Shown here: positions 43,770 to 52,920 of the stretch, piece after piece
Numbering within the stretch: position 1 is the first letter of the stretch
Layout of the letters: each line of letters opens with the position of its first letter
Position numbers and translations under genes: made by a program
Notes under the pieces: generated by a model
Databases searched by the model: none
Told to the model about the DNA's origin: nothing
The model's input: the letters and a program-made list of their open reading frames with translations, nothing else
Source of the DNA: Prevotella sp.
GTDB lineage: Bacteria > Bacteroidota > Bacteroidia > Bacteroidales > Bacteroidaceae
NCBI GenBank assembly: GCA_017462915.1
Contig: JAFTQG010000012.1
Coordinates: 25,426-89,425 of the forward strand
Direction: 5' to 3'
Length of the DNA stretch: 64,000 nucleotides

Positions 43770-46700
43770 TGATGGAGTCCTTTCTTACGTTTGTGGAGTC
43801 GACCGGCTGTACAGCATTCTTCCTGTTGCCAGTCATCTGTGAAGCAGCTGGATGGAACAGTTCATACAGGTTGCTGAACTTTCTCTTGTACATATATCCG
43901 GCACCGAACTGGTCTACATATCCTTCAAGATGGTCATAGACATCATGCTTGTAGAACAGGCGCAGATATTGGTTGGAGGTGTCGTGCAGACGGTATTGCA
44001 TCTCTACATTGTCGAAGATGGAAGCCGTCTTGCCGTCTGCTTCATGACCTGTGGCTATCTTTCCGCCTATGGAAACTGACAGGCGGTTGTTCCAGAAGCG
44101 TTTAGCAAACTTGAAAGCGTAGTCTGTGCGTATCGTGCCGTCTTCACGGATAGAGTTCTCAAGTCCGACACTGAGGTCGAGTGTGCGCAGGGCACTGCCT
44201 GTGATGCTGTTTATCTGCGACTGCAGGAAGTTGCTCAGCGCGGAGTTCATTGTGATGTTTGACGAGTTGTCTCCTGCGAGGAACATGCCGGTCGTGAGCA
44301 TGGTGACGGCTATCTTGCCCCTTTCTTCTATGGACATCATGTTGAGCTGGTCGGTGACCGACTGGTCTTCTGGGGCGGAGATGATAAACTGCAGTCCCAT
44401 ATCGTTAAGGGTCTTTGACAATACGACACCGCATTGGAAGTCCACGACTCTGTTGGCTTCGGCAGTATTGACATTGGCGCGCACATCCTCCGTGGCGGTG
44501 ATGGAGAGCTTCGGGTTCATTATGTCGCCAGTGAACTCCATGTATGAATCCTGTGATATGGTGAATGTCTTCAGCGGTATGACCGGCAGGGAGTATTTCA
44601 TCTCTCCTTGCGATATGGTATATCTTCCGGTCATGGACATCTTTTCCTGCTGGTAGAGGAAGCGCAGGCTTCCGTTGCCGATTATCTCAAGGTAGTTGCT
44701 GTGGTTTGTATTCAGCCAGCAGGTGATGTGTGAGCCCTCCTGTATGTTTATGTTCATGTCTACGGAGACGCCGTTTACAGGCGGCAGTTTTGATGCCTGC
44801 TGCTCTTCCTTTGAGAAGTCAACGAAATCTACAAGGTCCTTGAGTCTGTTGTCTGTTGTGATAGGGGAGTCTTTCAGGATATAATATACATCTGTGGTAG
44901 GAAGCACCTCAAGGCCACCGCGCACTTTCAGTGCATCCACCTCGCCCTTGACAGAGCAGAGGAAGTTGATGTATGCTTTTCCGTATGCGAGAGAGCTCCT
45001 GCTCTCTTTCGCATCGACCACGAGGATATTCTTGGCAGAGATTCGCAAGTCTGCATACATGTGGCCGAGGTCTGCAAAGTTGTATGTGCCGTTGACCGTA
45101 AGAGCCTGGTCGCGTGAGTCGAAGAACCTGAAGTTCTCAAATTTCACATGTGATTTCTCTATGGTTACTGGAGTGCTGTCCATCTTCAGCTTTACACCAT
45201 AAGGCACTGATACAAGTAATGCCCGTGACAGGTCTGCAGTGCCGTTGACATCTGGCCTGTCAAGTTCTCCTTGGATTGTAAGATGGCCGACAGCAACACC
45301 TTCCAGACCGATTATCTGGTCCGGGATGAAACCGTTGACGAGGTTCAGAGGCATCTCCTTCATGTCTATTTCAGCATCGATGCGGTCGCCGCCGTTGAGG
45401 AAATAATATGTTCCCTGCACTGTTGCTACCTCATTGTCGTCCTTATAGAGCACGCCGTCGATATGATGGGAGCCGTCATTCTGAGGCATGTATACGATTT
45501 CCGTCGACAGGTTGCCGAGATTGTATCCCTCGTACATGAACTGGTGTATGTCCATATTTGCCGATATGGACATGTCTTCCTTGTTGAGTATGATATGGTA
45601 GTCTCCGTTAGCGACGCCTTTTATGTCAGGCATGTATGGCATTACAGATATGATGTCGGCAAGGTCAAGATTGCTTATGGACACCGTCACGTCCTGCAGT
45701 GCAGTAGCGTTCTCATCATCGGTATATATCTGTATGCCTGTGTTCTCGTTGTCCTGCAACTGCACCTTTGCCGACACACGCATATCATTATTGAAAGCTA
45801 TATAGTTGTCTTTGTTGACCTTGAACTTTCTGTATCCGAGCACGGCATCATCTCCGTCGATAGTCACTTTAATGCCGTTCTCGGTCATCATGGCTGTAAG
45901 TCCTATCTCAAGTCCCCGCTTGTCATTCTTATCGTCAAGAGCCATAAGGAATGTCAAGCTGTTCGGACGCATGGCACCGTGCATGTCTGCCTTGAATGAG
46001 TATTGAGGATTGTCCTTGCCGTTTGCCACAGTGAGCCTATAGTTCGTCTGCTCCTGTTCAGACTGCAGTGCAAGGTGTATGTCGTCAAGCTGCATCTTTC
46101 CCGTTTTCAGAGTGTCAATCTGCATGTCTCCGTTGATACCTTTCTCCGGGGACATCTCCATATCGGCGTATACGGAAGAGAAAGAATAACCGATGCCGCC
46201 GAGCAGGCGTGCGATAGGGTTGTCTTTGTCGGCCTTGACATACAGCCGTCCTGTAGGAAACTTGCTACGCAGGGCTATCTCGTCGATTACCCTGTTGCTT
46301 ATTTGGGATTTTATCTCGTTAGTGAGAGCATTGCCGAGATTCAGGAGCTTCTTGTATCCGAGACTGAAATCTGTCTTGAACACAAGGTCTCCGCAGTCGA
46401 TGTCTACATGGGTGGTATCCCGTCGTGTAAGGGCATCGAGATTTATGTGATATGCATAGTGTACGTCAGCAGAATCCTTTAGGGTAAAATCGTATATCGT
46501 ACCCTTGACGGCATGGTTGTTGTCAAAGTCACTGGCGATGGCAAGCGATGCTGTCATCGATGTTGATAACGGAGCGTCGACAAGGTGTAGGGCGTAGAGG
46601 TCGACGTTTCTTACATCGCCGGATATCTTGCCTCTCACACCGCCCTTCATCATCTGCGCATCGAGGACAAAATCTGTGTTGAGTATTTCCGATGGTGTAT

Positions 46701-48282
46701 GTACCTCTGCATGGGCTATGCCGTTCCGCAACGACATGTCTGCCGAGGCGCCGCTTAGGTTATATTGTCCATAACGGAAATCATGTATCTTTGCCGTGGC
46801 TCTGATGTCGGTTCTCTTCGAATAGATGTCTGTGCCTTTCCCATTGATTTTGATATTCCCTGACAGCCTGCCCAGTCCATATCCCGGCAGGAATCTGTTG
46901 AGATTAAGCCTTTGGATGTCAAGTGCGGCCTTGTAGGTCTCGCCGCGCATGTCGTAAGCGAGCTTGCCGGATACCTTCCCGTTGTTGCCTGTAGCACGCA
47001 GGTTCAGCTGTGCATCTGCGGCAAGTCTGTCTGTGCTGTCGAGATTGCGCAGGGTGCATGTCAAGGTTCCCGACAACATTGTAGGTATGTTTATGGAAAT
47101 GTCATTGACCTCCATCCGCTTCATATTGCCGTCGATACATCCTTTTATAGTGGAAGGCTGTGCAGGCCATAAGCGTTTCATGTCTTTCGGGAGATATGCC
47201 GCGGCGAAAATCATGACATCTTCCTTGCCGAGTGAAGCGTCTAAACAAGCATTGGTCTTGCCGGGATTTGTTGCATCAAAGGTCGTGAAAGCAAAATCGA
47301 TATTACCTTTTATGGTGGAGTAGGGGGTGATGAGAGACAGGTCGTTGACATGCACGGTGGCTGTATCGAGGTCTATCTTTCCCTTCAAGGACTTTATTGT
47401 CAATCCCGATTTCTCATAGAGATGGCTGTCCCTTACGAGCATGGCAAGACTGTATTTCTTCTCTTCTTGTCTGAACATAAGGTCTGCGATGCTTATATTC
47501 AGTCTGCTGATGTCTATATGGTTGTAGTCCAGTCCTTTGACCTTTGTCTCGAATCGGTTGTCATATTGCAGTCTGCTGTCGGCAAGAGTCGCGGAAGCAA
47601 GTCTGTATTCTGAGGATTTAAGGTCGAAGAAACCGTTTCTCACGCCGAACGAGCCGATGCTGGCAGTGATGTTCAGCGTGTCTCCCGGGAGATGAACTTT
47701 TATTCTTGATTTGGTGATGTCAAGATTCTTCACCTTGACAAGCCATGGTGTTTCGGATTTTGTCGTATCCTCCTTTGCCGTGTCCGAGAGGCAGATGTCG
47801 AGATCTGCGCCTGTCATCCGTGCCTTGTTTATCAAGACAGAATCGTTTTTGAGGTCTATGCCGTGAGAGACGACACTCAGTTGTCTTACTTTGCCTTTCA
47901 CACGGCAGTCGGAGACAAAGCCGTTGGTGTTGAGCGTTACACTGTCAAACAGCAGTGCATCCACCTCGACTTTTCCTTTGAACAGCGGGCGTAACTGTAT
48001 GTCACACAATACGTCGCGTGCATCAATGATGGTGTCTTTCACATGAGGCAGCGAGTCATTCTGCTGGATGGCTTTTACGCCGTTGAGGCTTATGTCTATC
48101 GGGAAGCGTAGGCGGACATCCTCTATGGAGATGTCCATGCCTGTTTTCTCTGATGCATATTGCGTGGCAATGCCTACCGCCCATCTTTGTACGGGAGGAC
48201 AGTAGAGCAGCAATGTCAGCAACATGAATATGACGAATGGCGATGCTGCGATGCCAATCAGCCAATAGAATGATTTTCGCAA
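43759..48282 (-). CDS. tamB: TamB-like translocation/assembly protein (DUF490)
   Basis: A 1507-residue AsmA/TamB-family protein: an N-terminal membrane anchor (residues 5-27), a very long repetitive beta-strand region that would form a periplasm-spanning groove, and a C-terminal DUF490 domain (about residues 1150-1470). The start is TTG at 48282, directly after the CAAC-type octamer array; the first internal ATG would cut the anchor. It overlaps tamL by 11 bp. It probably moves lipids or assists outer-membrane proteins together with TamL. Confidence 0.9.
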   Translation of the reverse strand: MRKSFYWLIGIAASPFVIFMLLTLLLYCPPVQRWAVGIATQYASEKTGMDISIEDVRLRFPIDISLNGVKAIQQNDSLPHVKDTIIDARDVLCDIQLRPLFKGKVEVDALLFDSVTLNTNGFVSDCRVKGKVRQLSVVSHGIDLKNDSVLINKARMTGADLDICLSDTAKEDTTKSETPWLVKVKNLDITKSRIKVHLPGDTLNITASIGSFGVRNGFFDLKSSEYRLASATLADSRLQYDNRFETKVKGLDYNHIDISRLNISIADLMFRQEEKKYSLAMLVRDSHLYEKSGLTIKSLKGKIDLDTATVHVNDLSLITPYSTIKGNIDFAFTTFDATNPGKTNACLDASLGKEDVMIFAAAYLPKDMKRLWPAQPSTIKGCIDGNMKRMEVNDISINIPTMLSGTLTCTLRNLDSTDRLAADAQLNLRATGNNGKVSGKLAYDMRGETYKAALDIQRLNLNRFLPGYGLGRLSGNIKINGKGTDIYSKRTDIRATAKIHDFRYGQYNLSGASADMSLRNGIAHAEVHTPSEILNTDFVLDAQMMKGGVRGKISGDVRNVDLYALHLVDAPLSTSMTASLAIASDFDNNHAVKGTIYDFTLKDSADVHYAYHINLDALTRRDTTHVDIDCGDLVFKTDFSLGYKKLLNLGNALTNEIKSQISNRVIDEIALRSKFPTGRLYVKADKDNPIARLLGGIGYSFSSVYADMEMSPEKGINGDMQIDTLKTGKMQLDDIHLALQSEQEQTNYRLTVANGKDNPQYSFKADMHGAMRPNSLTFLMALDDKNDKRGLEIGLTAMMTENGIKVTIDGDDAVLGYRKFKVNKDNYIAFNNDMRVSAKVQLQDNENTGIQIYTDDENATALQDVTVSISNLDLADIISVMPYMPDIKGVANGDYHIILNKEDMSISANMDIHQFMYEGYNLGNLSTEIVYMPQNDGSHHIDGVLYKDDNEVATVQGTYYFLNGGDRIDAEIDMKEMPLNLVNGFIPDQIIGLEGVAVGHLTIQGELDRPDVNGTADLSRALLVSVPYGVKLKMDSTPVTIEKSHVKFENFRFFDSRDQALTVNGTYNFADLGHMYADLRISAKNILVVDAKESRSSLAYGKAYINFLCSVKGEVDALKVRGGLEVLPTTDVYYILKDSPITTDNRLKDLVDFVDFSKEEQQASKLPPVNGVSVDMNINIQEGSHITCWLNTNHSNYLEIIGNGSLRFLYQQEKMSMTGRYTISQGEMKYSLPVIPLKTFTISQDSYMEFTGDIMNPKLSITATEDVRANVNTAEANRVVDFQCGVVLSKTLNDMGLQFIISAPEDQSVTDQLNMMSIEERGKIAVTMLTTGMFLAGDNSSNITMNSALSNFLQSQINSITGSALRTLDLSVGLENSIREDGTIRTDYAFKFAKRFWNNRLSVSIGGKIATGHEADGKTASIFDNVEMQYRLHDTSNQYLRLFYKHDVYDHLEGYVDQFGAGYMYKRKFSNLYELFHPAASQMTGNRKNAVQPVDSTNVRKDSINAQ

Positions 48283-48283
48283 C

Positions 48284-48424
48284 TGGTTGTTTGGTTGTTT
48301 AGTTGTTTAGTTGTTTAGTTGTTTGGTTGTTTAGTTGTTTAGTTGTTTGGTTGTTTGATTGTTAATCCGGGTTAAGGTTGTACTATTAACCAAACCACCA
48401 GACAGCTAAACGACTAAACAACCA
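48284..48424. repeat. Inverted octamer/heptamer array upstream of tamB
   Basis: GGTTGTTT/AGTTGTTT octamers (about thirteen, 48284-48364), a centre with TTAATCCGGGTTAA (48362-48375), then AACCAAAC/GACAGCTAAAC/GACTAAAC units to 48424. In tamB's direction the CAAACAAC strand runs straight into its TTG start. Confidence 0.85.
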
Positions 48425-48426
48425 CA

Positions 48427-49137
48427 TTACGGTGCCAGAATCTGCCAGAGCTTGTCCTCCGGTACAGGGGCGGTGATGGATATCTGTTTTTTTGATACAG
48501 GATGTGTGAACTCCATCTTACGGCTCAGCAGCGATATGCTGCCGTCAGGATTAGAGCGTGGCGCACCATATTTCAAGTCCCCTTTTATAGGCAGACCGAT
48601 TTTTGCAAGCTGGCACCTGATCTGATGATGCCGTCCGGTAAGCAACCGTATCTCCACGAGCATGTATTTGTCAGAACTGCCGATGACCTTGTAGTCGAGC
48701 ATGGCCTTTTTCGTGCCGGGTCTCTCGTGCTCATAGGCGTAGCTCTTGTTTTGCTTCTCGTTTCTTGACAGCCAGTGTGTCAGGCGTGTAAAGCCGTCAG
48801 GCAGCAGTTCTGCATTCTTGCTTGCCTTCTCCTCTGTCTTTGCGACGATGGCCCAATATGTTTTCCTCACGCCCTCTTCCCCTTCCTTGTTCTGGAACAT
48901 CCTGTTGAGTCGTGGAAGGGCTTTTGACGTGCGTGCGAAGAGCACAAGGCCATATACAGGACGGTCAAGGCGATGTACTACCCCGAGAAACACGTTTCCG
49001 GGCTTCATGTACTTCTCCTTGATATACTTCTTGACAATATCCGAGAGGGGGACATCGCCGGTCTTATCGCCCTGGACAATCTCCCCACTCTCTTTATATA
49101 CCACAATGATGTGGTTGTCTTCGTAGATTACGTGCAT
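48427..49137 (-). CDS. RluA-family pseudouridine synthase
   Basis: A 236-residue enzyme with the RluA catalytic motif VVHRLDRPVYGLVLFA (Asp in HRLD) at about residue 55 and the C-terminal substrate motif LLTGRHHQIRCQLA. It lacks an N-terminal S4 domain, so it is the short form. It converts uridine to pseudouridine in rRNA or tRNA; the target is not predictable. Its ATG shares one base with the fabG stop (TAATG). Confidence 0.92.
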   Translation of the reverse strand: MHVIYEDNHIIVVYKESGEIVQGDKTGDVPLSDIVKKYIKEKYMKPGNVFLGVVHRLDRPVYGLVLFARTSKALPRLNRMFQNKEGEEGVRKTYWAIVAKTEEKASKNAELLPDGFTRLTHWLSRNEKQNKSYAYEHERPGTKKAMLDYKVIGSSDKYMLVEIRLLTGRHHQIRCQLAKIGLPIKGDLKYGAPRSNPDGSISLLSRKMEFTHPVSKKQISITAPVPEDKLWQILAP

Positions 49138-49895
49138 TACATGTTCATGCCGCCGTCAACCTGGATAACCTGTCCGCTGACATAGCTTGAGAGGTCTGAA
49201 GCCAGATATACGGCAGTGTTTGCGATGTCGGCAACCTGTCCTGCACGGCGAAGAGGAATCTTCTTTGCCCATTCCTTGCGCACCTCGTCAGGAAGCTGTG
49301 CTGTCATGGCTGTCTCGATGAAGCCCGGTGCGATAGCGTTTGCGCGGATGCCTTTTGCGCCCATCTCCTGGGCGATAGACTTAGCCAATGCGATGAGACC
49401 GGCCTTTGAGGCTGCATAGTTGCACTGGCCTGCGTTGCCGTGGACACCGACTACAGATGCCATGTTGATGATAGAACCGCCCTTCTGGCGCATCATGATA
49501 GGTGTGCAGGCGTGTATGAAGTTGAATGCCGATTTCAGGTTGACATTGATGACAGCATCCCACTGGGCCTCTGTCATGCGGAGCATAAGGCCGTCTTTTG
49601 TGATGCCTGCATTGTTGACGAGGATGTCGATGGCACCCATCTCTTCCTTTATCTTCTTGACAATGGCCTCTGTCTCCTCAAAGTCGGCAGCATTGCCTGC
49701 ATAGGCATTGCACTTTACGCCTACGGCTTCTATTTCCTTGCGTGTAGCTTCGAGTCCGGCAGCCATCTCGTCGTTGAGCACGAGGTCTGTGAATGCTATG
49801 TTAGCACCTTCTTCTGCAAATTTCAGCGCGATAGCCTTTCCGATACCGCGTGCAGCACCTGTGATAAGTGCTGTCTTTCCACTTAATAATCCCAT
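49137..49895 (-). CDS. fabG: 3-oxoacyl-[acyl-carrier-protein] reductase
   Basis: A 252-residue short-chain dehydrogenase: Rossmann motif TGAARGIGKA, NNAGITKDGLMLRM with the structural Asn, and the catalytic Ser-Tyr-Lys in NMASVVG and YAASKAG, then NAIAPGFIETAMT. This is the NADPH step of fatty-acid elongation. It is followed directly by the pseudouridine synthase and preceded by a TetR regulator 73 bp upstream, which may control this group. Confidence 0.93.
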   Translation of the reverse strand: MGLLSGKTALITGAARGIGKAIALKFAEEGANIAFTDLVLNDEMAAGLEATRKEIEAVGVKCNAYAGNAADFEETEAIVKKIKEEMGAIDILVNNAGITKDGLMLRMTEAQWDAVINVNLKSAFNFIHACTPIMMRQKGGSIINMASVVGVHGNAGQCNYAASKAGLIALAKSIAQEMGAKGIRANAIAPGFIETAMTAQLPDEVRKEWAKKIPLRRAGQVADIANTAVYLASDLSSYVSGQVIQVDGGMNM

Positions 49896-49968
49896 GGTAG
49901 TTGTTGTGTGTTAATATTTTTTGTTTTATGTCTTGAATTATCTGTCTGCATATCAGCCTGCATGGATA

Positions 49969-50562
49969 TTACAGTCCTTTGCTTTTCCCCAAAGCTCCGT
50001 ACACGAACTTCGCGACAAGCGGGCGTGTGCTGATGTCTGTGACACCCTTGCCGAGCCGCCCGTAGATGTACGGTACCTCAAGTCCCTTAATACAATAATG
50101 TGTAATGGCTGCCGTAAGCTCTACGTTGTCGATTTCGAAGACTCCCGCTTCCTTGCCGGCTGCGTATATCTTGCGGAACAGTTCTATCTCATCGTCGTCG
50201 AACTTCTTCCTTACCTTCTCCACCATCCAGATGTTGCGGAAAAATTCAGCACGGAGGTTGCCGTTACGTGCAACGGTCTCCCGTATCATCTGCAGATGGG
50301 TGTATATCAGTTCTATGATCTTCTCCTGAGGGCGCAACCGTTTCTCCGCCACCTGCTCGAGCTGTTCGGAAAGCCTTTCCAGCTCGTATTCTATGACAGC
50401 GGAGTAGACCTCTTCCTTGCTCTCAAAGTATGTATACAGAGTCCTGCGACCCTTGCCTGCTTCAAGGGCTATGTCGTTCATGGTCGTATTCTGTAGACCA
50501 TTCTTGGCGAAAAGTTGCCGTGCGACATTTACAAAATGTTGTCTTGTTTTTGATACTGACAT
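49969..50562 (-). CDS. TetR-family transcriptional regulator
   Basis: A 197-residue regulator. The N-terminal helix-turn-helix reads LFAKNGLQNTTMNDIALEAG and RRTLYTYFESKEEV (TetR signature); the C-terminal part is the variable ligand domain. The ORF remains open back to 50889, across the tRNA gene on the other strand, so ATG 50562 (MSVSKTRQHF) is the true start; a full promoter lies at 50657-50626. It leads the fabG operon and may regulate fatty-acid synthesis. Confidence 0.9.
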   Translation of the reverse strand: MSVSKTRQHFVNVARQLFAKNGLQNTTMNDIALEAGKGRRTLYTYFESKEEVYSAVIEYELERLSEQLEQVAEKRLRPQEKIIELIYTHLQMIRETVARNGNLRAEFFRNIWMVEKVRKKFDDDEIELFRKIYAAGKEAGVFEIDNVELTAAITHYCIKGLEVPYIYGRLGKGVTDISTRPLVAKFVYGALGKSKGL

Positions 50563-50625
50563 AAGAGATGGTATAGGTGCGGAAATATATGTATTGCAAT
50601 TATATTGCGTGGCACTCATTCTTTG

Positions 50626-50657
50626 CAAAAGTAGGCATTTTATTCCATATAGCCAAA
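50626..50657 (-). promoter_or_regulatory. tetR-fabG operon promoter
   Basis: On the minus strand TTTG (50657-50654), 20 nt, then TACTTTTG (50633-50626) followed by C: full consensus match, about 60 nt upstream of the tetR ATG. Confidence 0.85.
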
Positions 50658-50724
50658 TTATTATATGAAAATATGAAGCGAAATCAATCTTTTTACAGGA
50701 AAATATAAAATAATCGGGAAAATA

Positions 50725-50756
50725 TTTGCATAGTTCATAAAAAGTCCGTACCTTTG
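50725..50756 (+). promoter_or_regulatory. tRNA promoter
   Basis: TTTG (50725-50728), 20 nt, then TACCTTTG (50749-50756) followed by C. It fits the Bacteroidetes consensus and lies about 60 nt upstream of the tRNA. Confidence 0.85.
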
Positions 50757-50816
50757 CACCCGCTTTTGAAAACGAATGGATTCCCTGAGGTTGACATTCT
50801 GATTCAAATTCCATAT

Positions 50817-50889
50817 CGCGGAGTGGAGCAGTTGGTAGCTCGCCAGGCTCATAACCTGGAGGTCGTTCGTTCGAGTCGAGCCTCCGCAA
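50817..50889 (+). tRNA. Initiator tRNA-fMet (CAT)
   Basis: A 73-nt cloverleaf: acceptor CGCGGAG/CTCCGCA with an unpaired C1-A72, the hallmark of initiator tRNA; D arm GAGC/GCTC; anticodon loop CTCATAA; T arm GTTCG TTCGAGT CGAGC. The anticodon stem is CCAGG/CCTGG, so positions 29-41 are A-U instead of the usual third G-C pair. CCA is not encoded. A terminator follows at once. Confidence 0.93.
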
Positions 50890-50895
50890 CTATCT

Positions 50896-50925
50896 CAAGC
50901 AAGCCGTTCTGGCTTGCTTTTTTTG
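50896..50925 (+). terminator. tRNA terminator
   Basis: AGCAAGCC (50898-50905) pairs with GGCTTGCT (50911-50918), followed by a T run, directly downstream of the tRNA. Confidence 0.9.
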
Positions 50926-50929
50926 TGTC

Positions 50930-51481
50930 TTTATCCGGGCGGGAGCCATGGCCGGCGGCTTGTTCCAATATGAAAAGCCGAAGTGGCCGTATCTGTGAAA
51001 AAATGCCATTTGCATCAAAAAAAATGCAAAAAATATAGCATTAAGGGAAAAAATCAGTAATTTTGTATCGGTAATCATATATTATGAAAGTTCGGAACAT
51101 ATTTATCGTGCCTTCTGCTGTCGCGTCTGCGGCATCAGGAACGGAAGAAAGCCCTGGAGACAGTGAGGGCTCTCTTTTCCAAATCCCATGGCTAAAGCAA
51201 GATGGGGCTGAGCCTGAAGGCTGCCTCGGCGTTGCGGGCGACATGTCATGTATGAAGCATTGTCCTTGCAATAGGAGAGGGAAGCCAGATGTTTTTCTTT
51301 CTGTCATGCTCTTTTTTAAATATATCCGGACCGTATGTTTGAACAGCAAGAGTGTCAAACGGATAACCCTTTTCTGTAATTACAGGGCATAGAGATTCTA
51401 CACGGAAGTCAGGTTTAGCTGCCTCGGATTGCATATCCGGGACAGAGATATCATCTATAATTATCAAAAAAATATCTCTCT
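50930..51481. other. Gap with no confident gene
   Basis: A TAATTTTG box (51058-51065) and an ATG 18 nt later open a 102-codon plus-strand frame (51084-51392), and an overlapping minus-strand frame (51246-51467) is also open. Neither has recognisable domains, a signal peptide or clear codon bias. One of them may be a small gene, or the region is decayed sequence. Confidence 0.35.
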
Positions 51482-52510
51482 ATGTTTCTGATGTTCACAT
51501 ATCTCATAGGTGCGCTTTCCGTCTCGTTTCTGTGCTCTGTGCTTGAGGCGGTGCTGTTGTCTACACCTATGTCGTTCATAACCATGAAAGAGGGTGAAGG
51601 CTCTGCCAATGCCGTCCTGCTGAAGAAGTTCAAGACAAATATCGACAGGCCTATAGCCGCCATACTCTCGCTCAACACGATAGCCCATACGGTAGGAGCG
51701 GCCGGCGTAGGTGCTGAGGCCGTGAAGATATTCGGCGAGGAAAGTTTCGGCATAGTCTCCGCTATCCTCACATTGCTGATTCTGATTTTCTCTGAAATCA
51801 TTCCCAAGACAATCGGTGCCTCACATTGGAGACGCCTCGCCATGCCTGTAGCCCTGCTGATAAGATTCTTGATATTCGTCACCTATCCCTTGGTATGGCT
51901 GTCGGAGTATATCACGAAGCTGTTCGCTTCCGGCGAGTCAAGCCTTTCCGTGAGCCGTGAGGAAGTCTCGGCAATGGTGGCGGTAGCGTCAGAGGAAGGT
52001 GTCCTAAGGACGCAGGAAAGCAAGATAATACAGAACACTTTCAGGCTTACAGGTGTCTCGGCGGAGGACATCATGACCCCTAATCTTGTGGTGGTCTCTG
52101 TCCCGGACAGCATGACCGTCAAGGAGTTCTTCTCCAGTGTTGAACTGACATATTCGCGCATCCCTGTATATCATGACAACAAAGACTATATCGTAGGGTA
52201 TGTACTCAAGATGACGGTGCTGGAATTGCTTGCAAAAGACAGTTTTGACACACGCATGTCGGAGATTATCCGTCCGATACTTAGCTTTGATGAAGACGAG
52301 AAGGTCTTCGGTATATGGGAGAAGATGCTCGAGAAGAAGGAGCATATCTCGGTGATTTGCGATAAGTACGGCTGCCTGCGGGGTATCGTGACGATGGAGG
52401 ATGTCATAGAGACCATGCTTGGAGAGGAGATTGTCGACGAGGTTGATACCAATGTTGACTTGCAGAAAGTCGCGCTGGACAAGTTCAAAGCCATGAAGAC
52501 CGGCAAGTGA
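51482..52510 (+). CDS. CNNM/CBS-domain membrane protein (HlyC/CorC family)
   Basis: A 342-residue protein: N-terminal CNNM transmembrane domain (about three helices, residues 1-150), then two CBS domains (about residues 190-320; MTPNLVVVSVPDSMTVKEFF and RGIVTMEDVIETMLGEEIVDE). Relatives bind magnesium-nucleotide and affect magnesium or other ion balance. The C-terminal CorC_HlyC transporter-associated domain is absent or very short. Confidence 0.88.
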   Translation: MFLMFTYLIGALSVSFLCSVLEAVLLSTPMSFITMKEGEGSANAVLLKKFKTNIDRPIAAILSLNTIAHTVGAAGVGAEAVKIFGEESFGIVSAILTLLILIFSEIIPKTIGASHWRRLAMPVALLIRFLIFVTYPLVWLSEYITKLFASGESSLSVSREEVSAMVAVASEEGVLRTQESKIIQNTFRLTGVSAEDIMTPNLVVVSVPDSMTVKEFFSSVELTYSRIPVYHDNKDYIVGYVLKMTVLELLAKDSFDTRMSEIIRPILSFDEDEKVFGIWEKMLEKKEHISVICDKYGCLRGIVTMEDVIETMLGEEIVDEVDTNVDLQKVALDKFKAMKTGK

Positions 52511-52585
52511 ACCCATGAGGCCTGACGGCAAGTATGGTGATGAAAGCTACAGTATTATGCCGCGCTCTTCAGGAAAGTGGTAGTC

Positions 52586-52664
52586 AAGGGTGACCTTTTA
52601 CCATGCAGAAGGTGACCCTTTGCCCTGTCAAGTGTCACCTTTTTGTTGGCAAAGTGTCACCTTC
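52586..52664. repeat. GGTSACC 22-bp-period cluster D
   Basis: GGTGACC (52589), GGTGACC (52611), TGTCACC (52633) and TGTCACC (52655) are exactly 22 bp apart. The remaining gap to the ilvA promoter (52687-52863) shows no gene. Confidence 0.85.
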
Positions 52665-52863
52665 GGGAATGTCGATGGTGTCACGCGGCATGATACATAC
52701 ATGCCCCTGTGACCGTCGCTTCGCGGCATTATGCTGATTGTCAGTGCTGTGTGGCGATTTGACCGTTTCGTTTAGCTGTCTTGTCTCCCGTCGCAGATAC
52801 GTGAAGCGATGTCTTCTGTCCATGTATAGATAGAGACGTTGCAGGAAAAAACATCACGGAAAA

Positions 52864-52895
52864 TTTGGACGATGAGGAATAATGTATTAATTTTG
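52864..52895 (+). promoter_or_regulatory. ilvA promoter
   Basis: TTTG (52864-52867), 20 nt, TAATTTTG (52888-52895) followed by C: full consensus, 25 nt before the ATG. Confidence 0.85.
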
Positions 52896-52920
52896 CGTCA
52901 GAAAAACGAAAACTATCACA

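Noticed and set aside
49969-50889. 306-residue TetR with long N-terminal extension
   Set aside because: The extension runs through the antisense of the tRNA gene and its own promoter; the true start is 50562.
51084-51392. 102-codon frame with a TAATTTTG box upstream
   Set aside because: Well-placed start, but no domain, signal or codon support, and a competing reverse frame; kept only as a note.
20328-52760. Shared TGTCAG..TGTGTGGCGATT at 20328 and 52739
   Set aside because: An exact 12-mer match is expected by chance many times in 64 kb.
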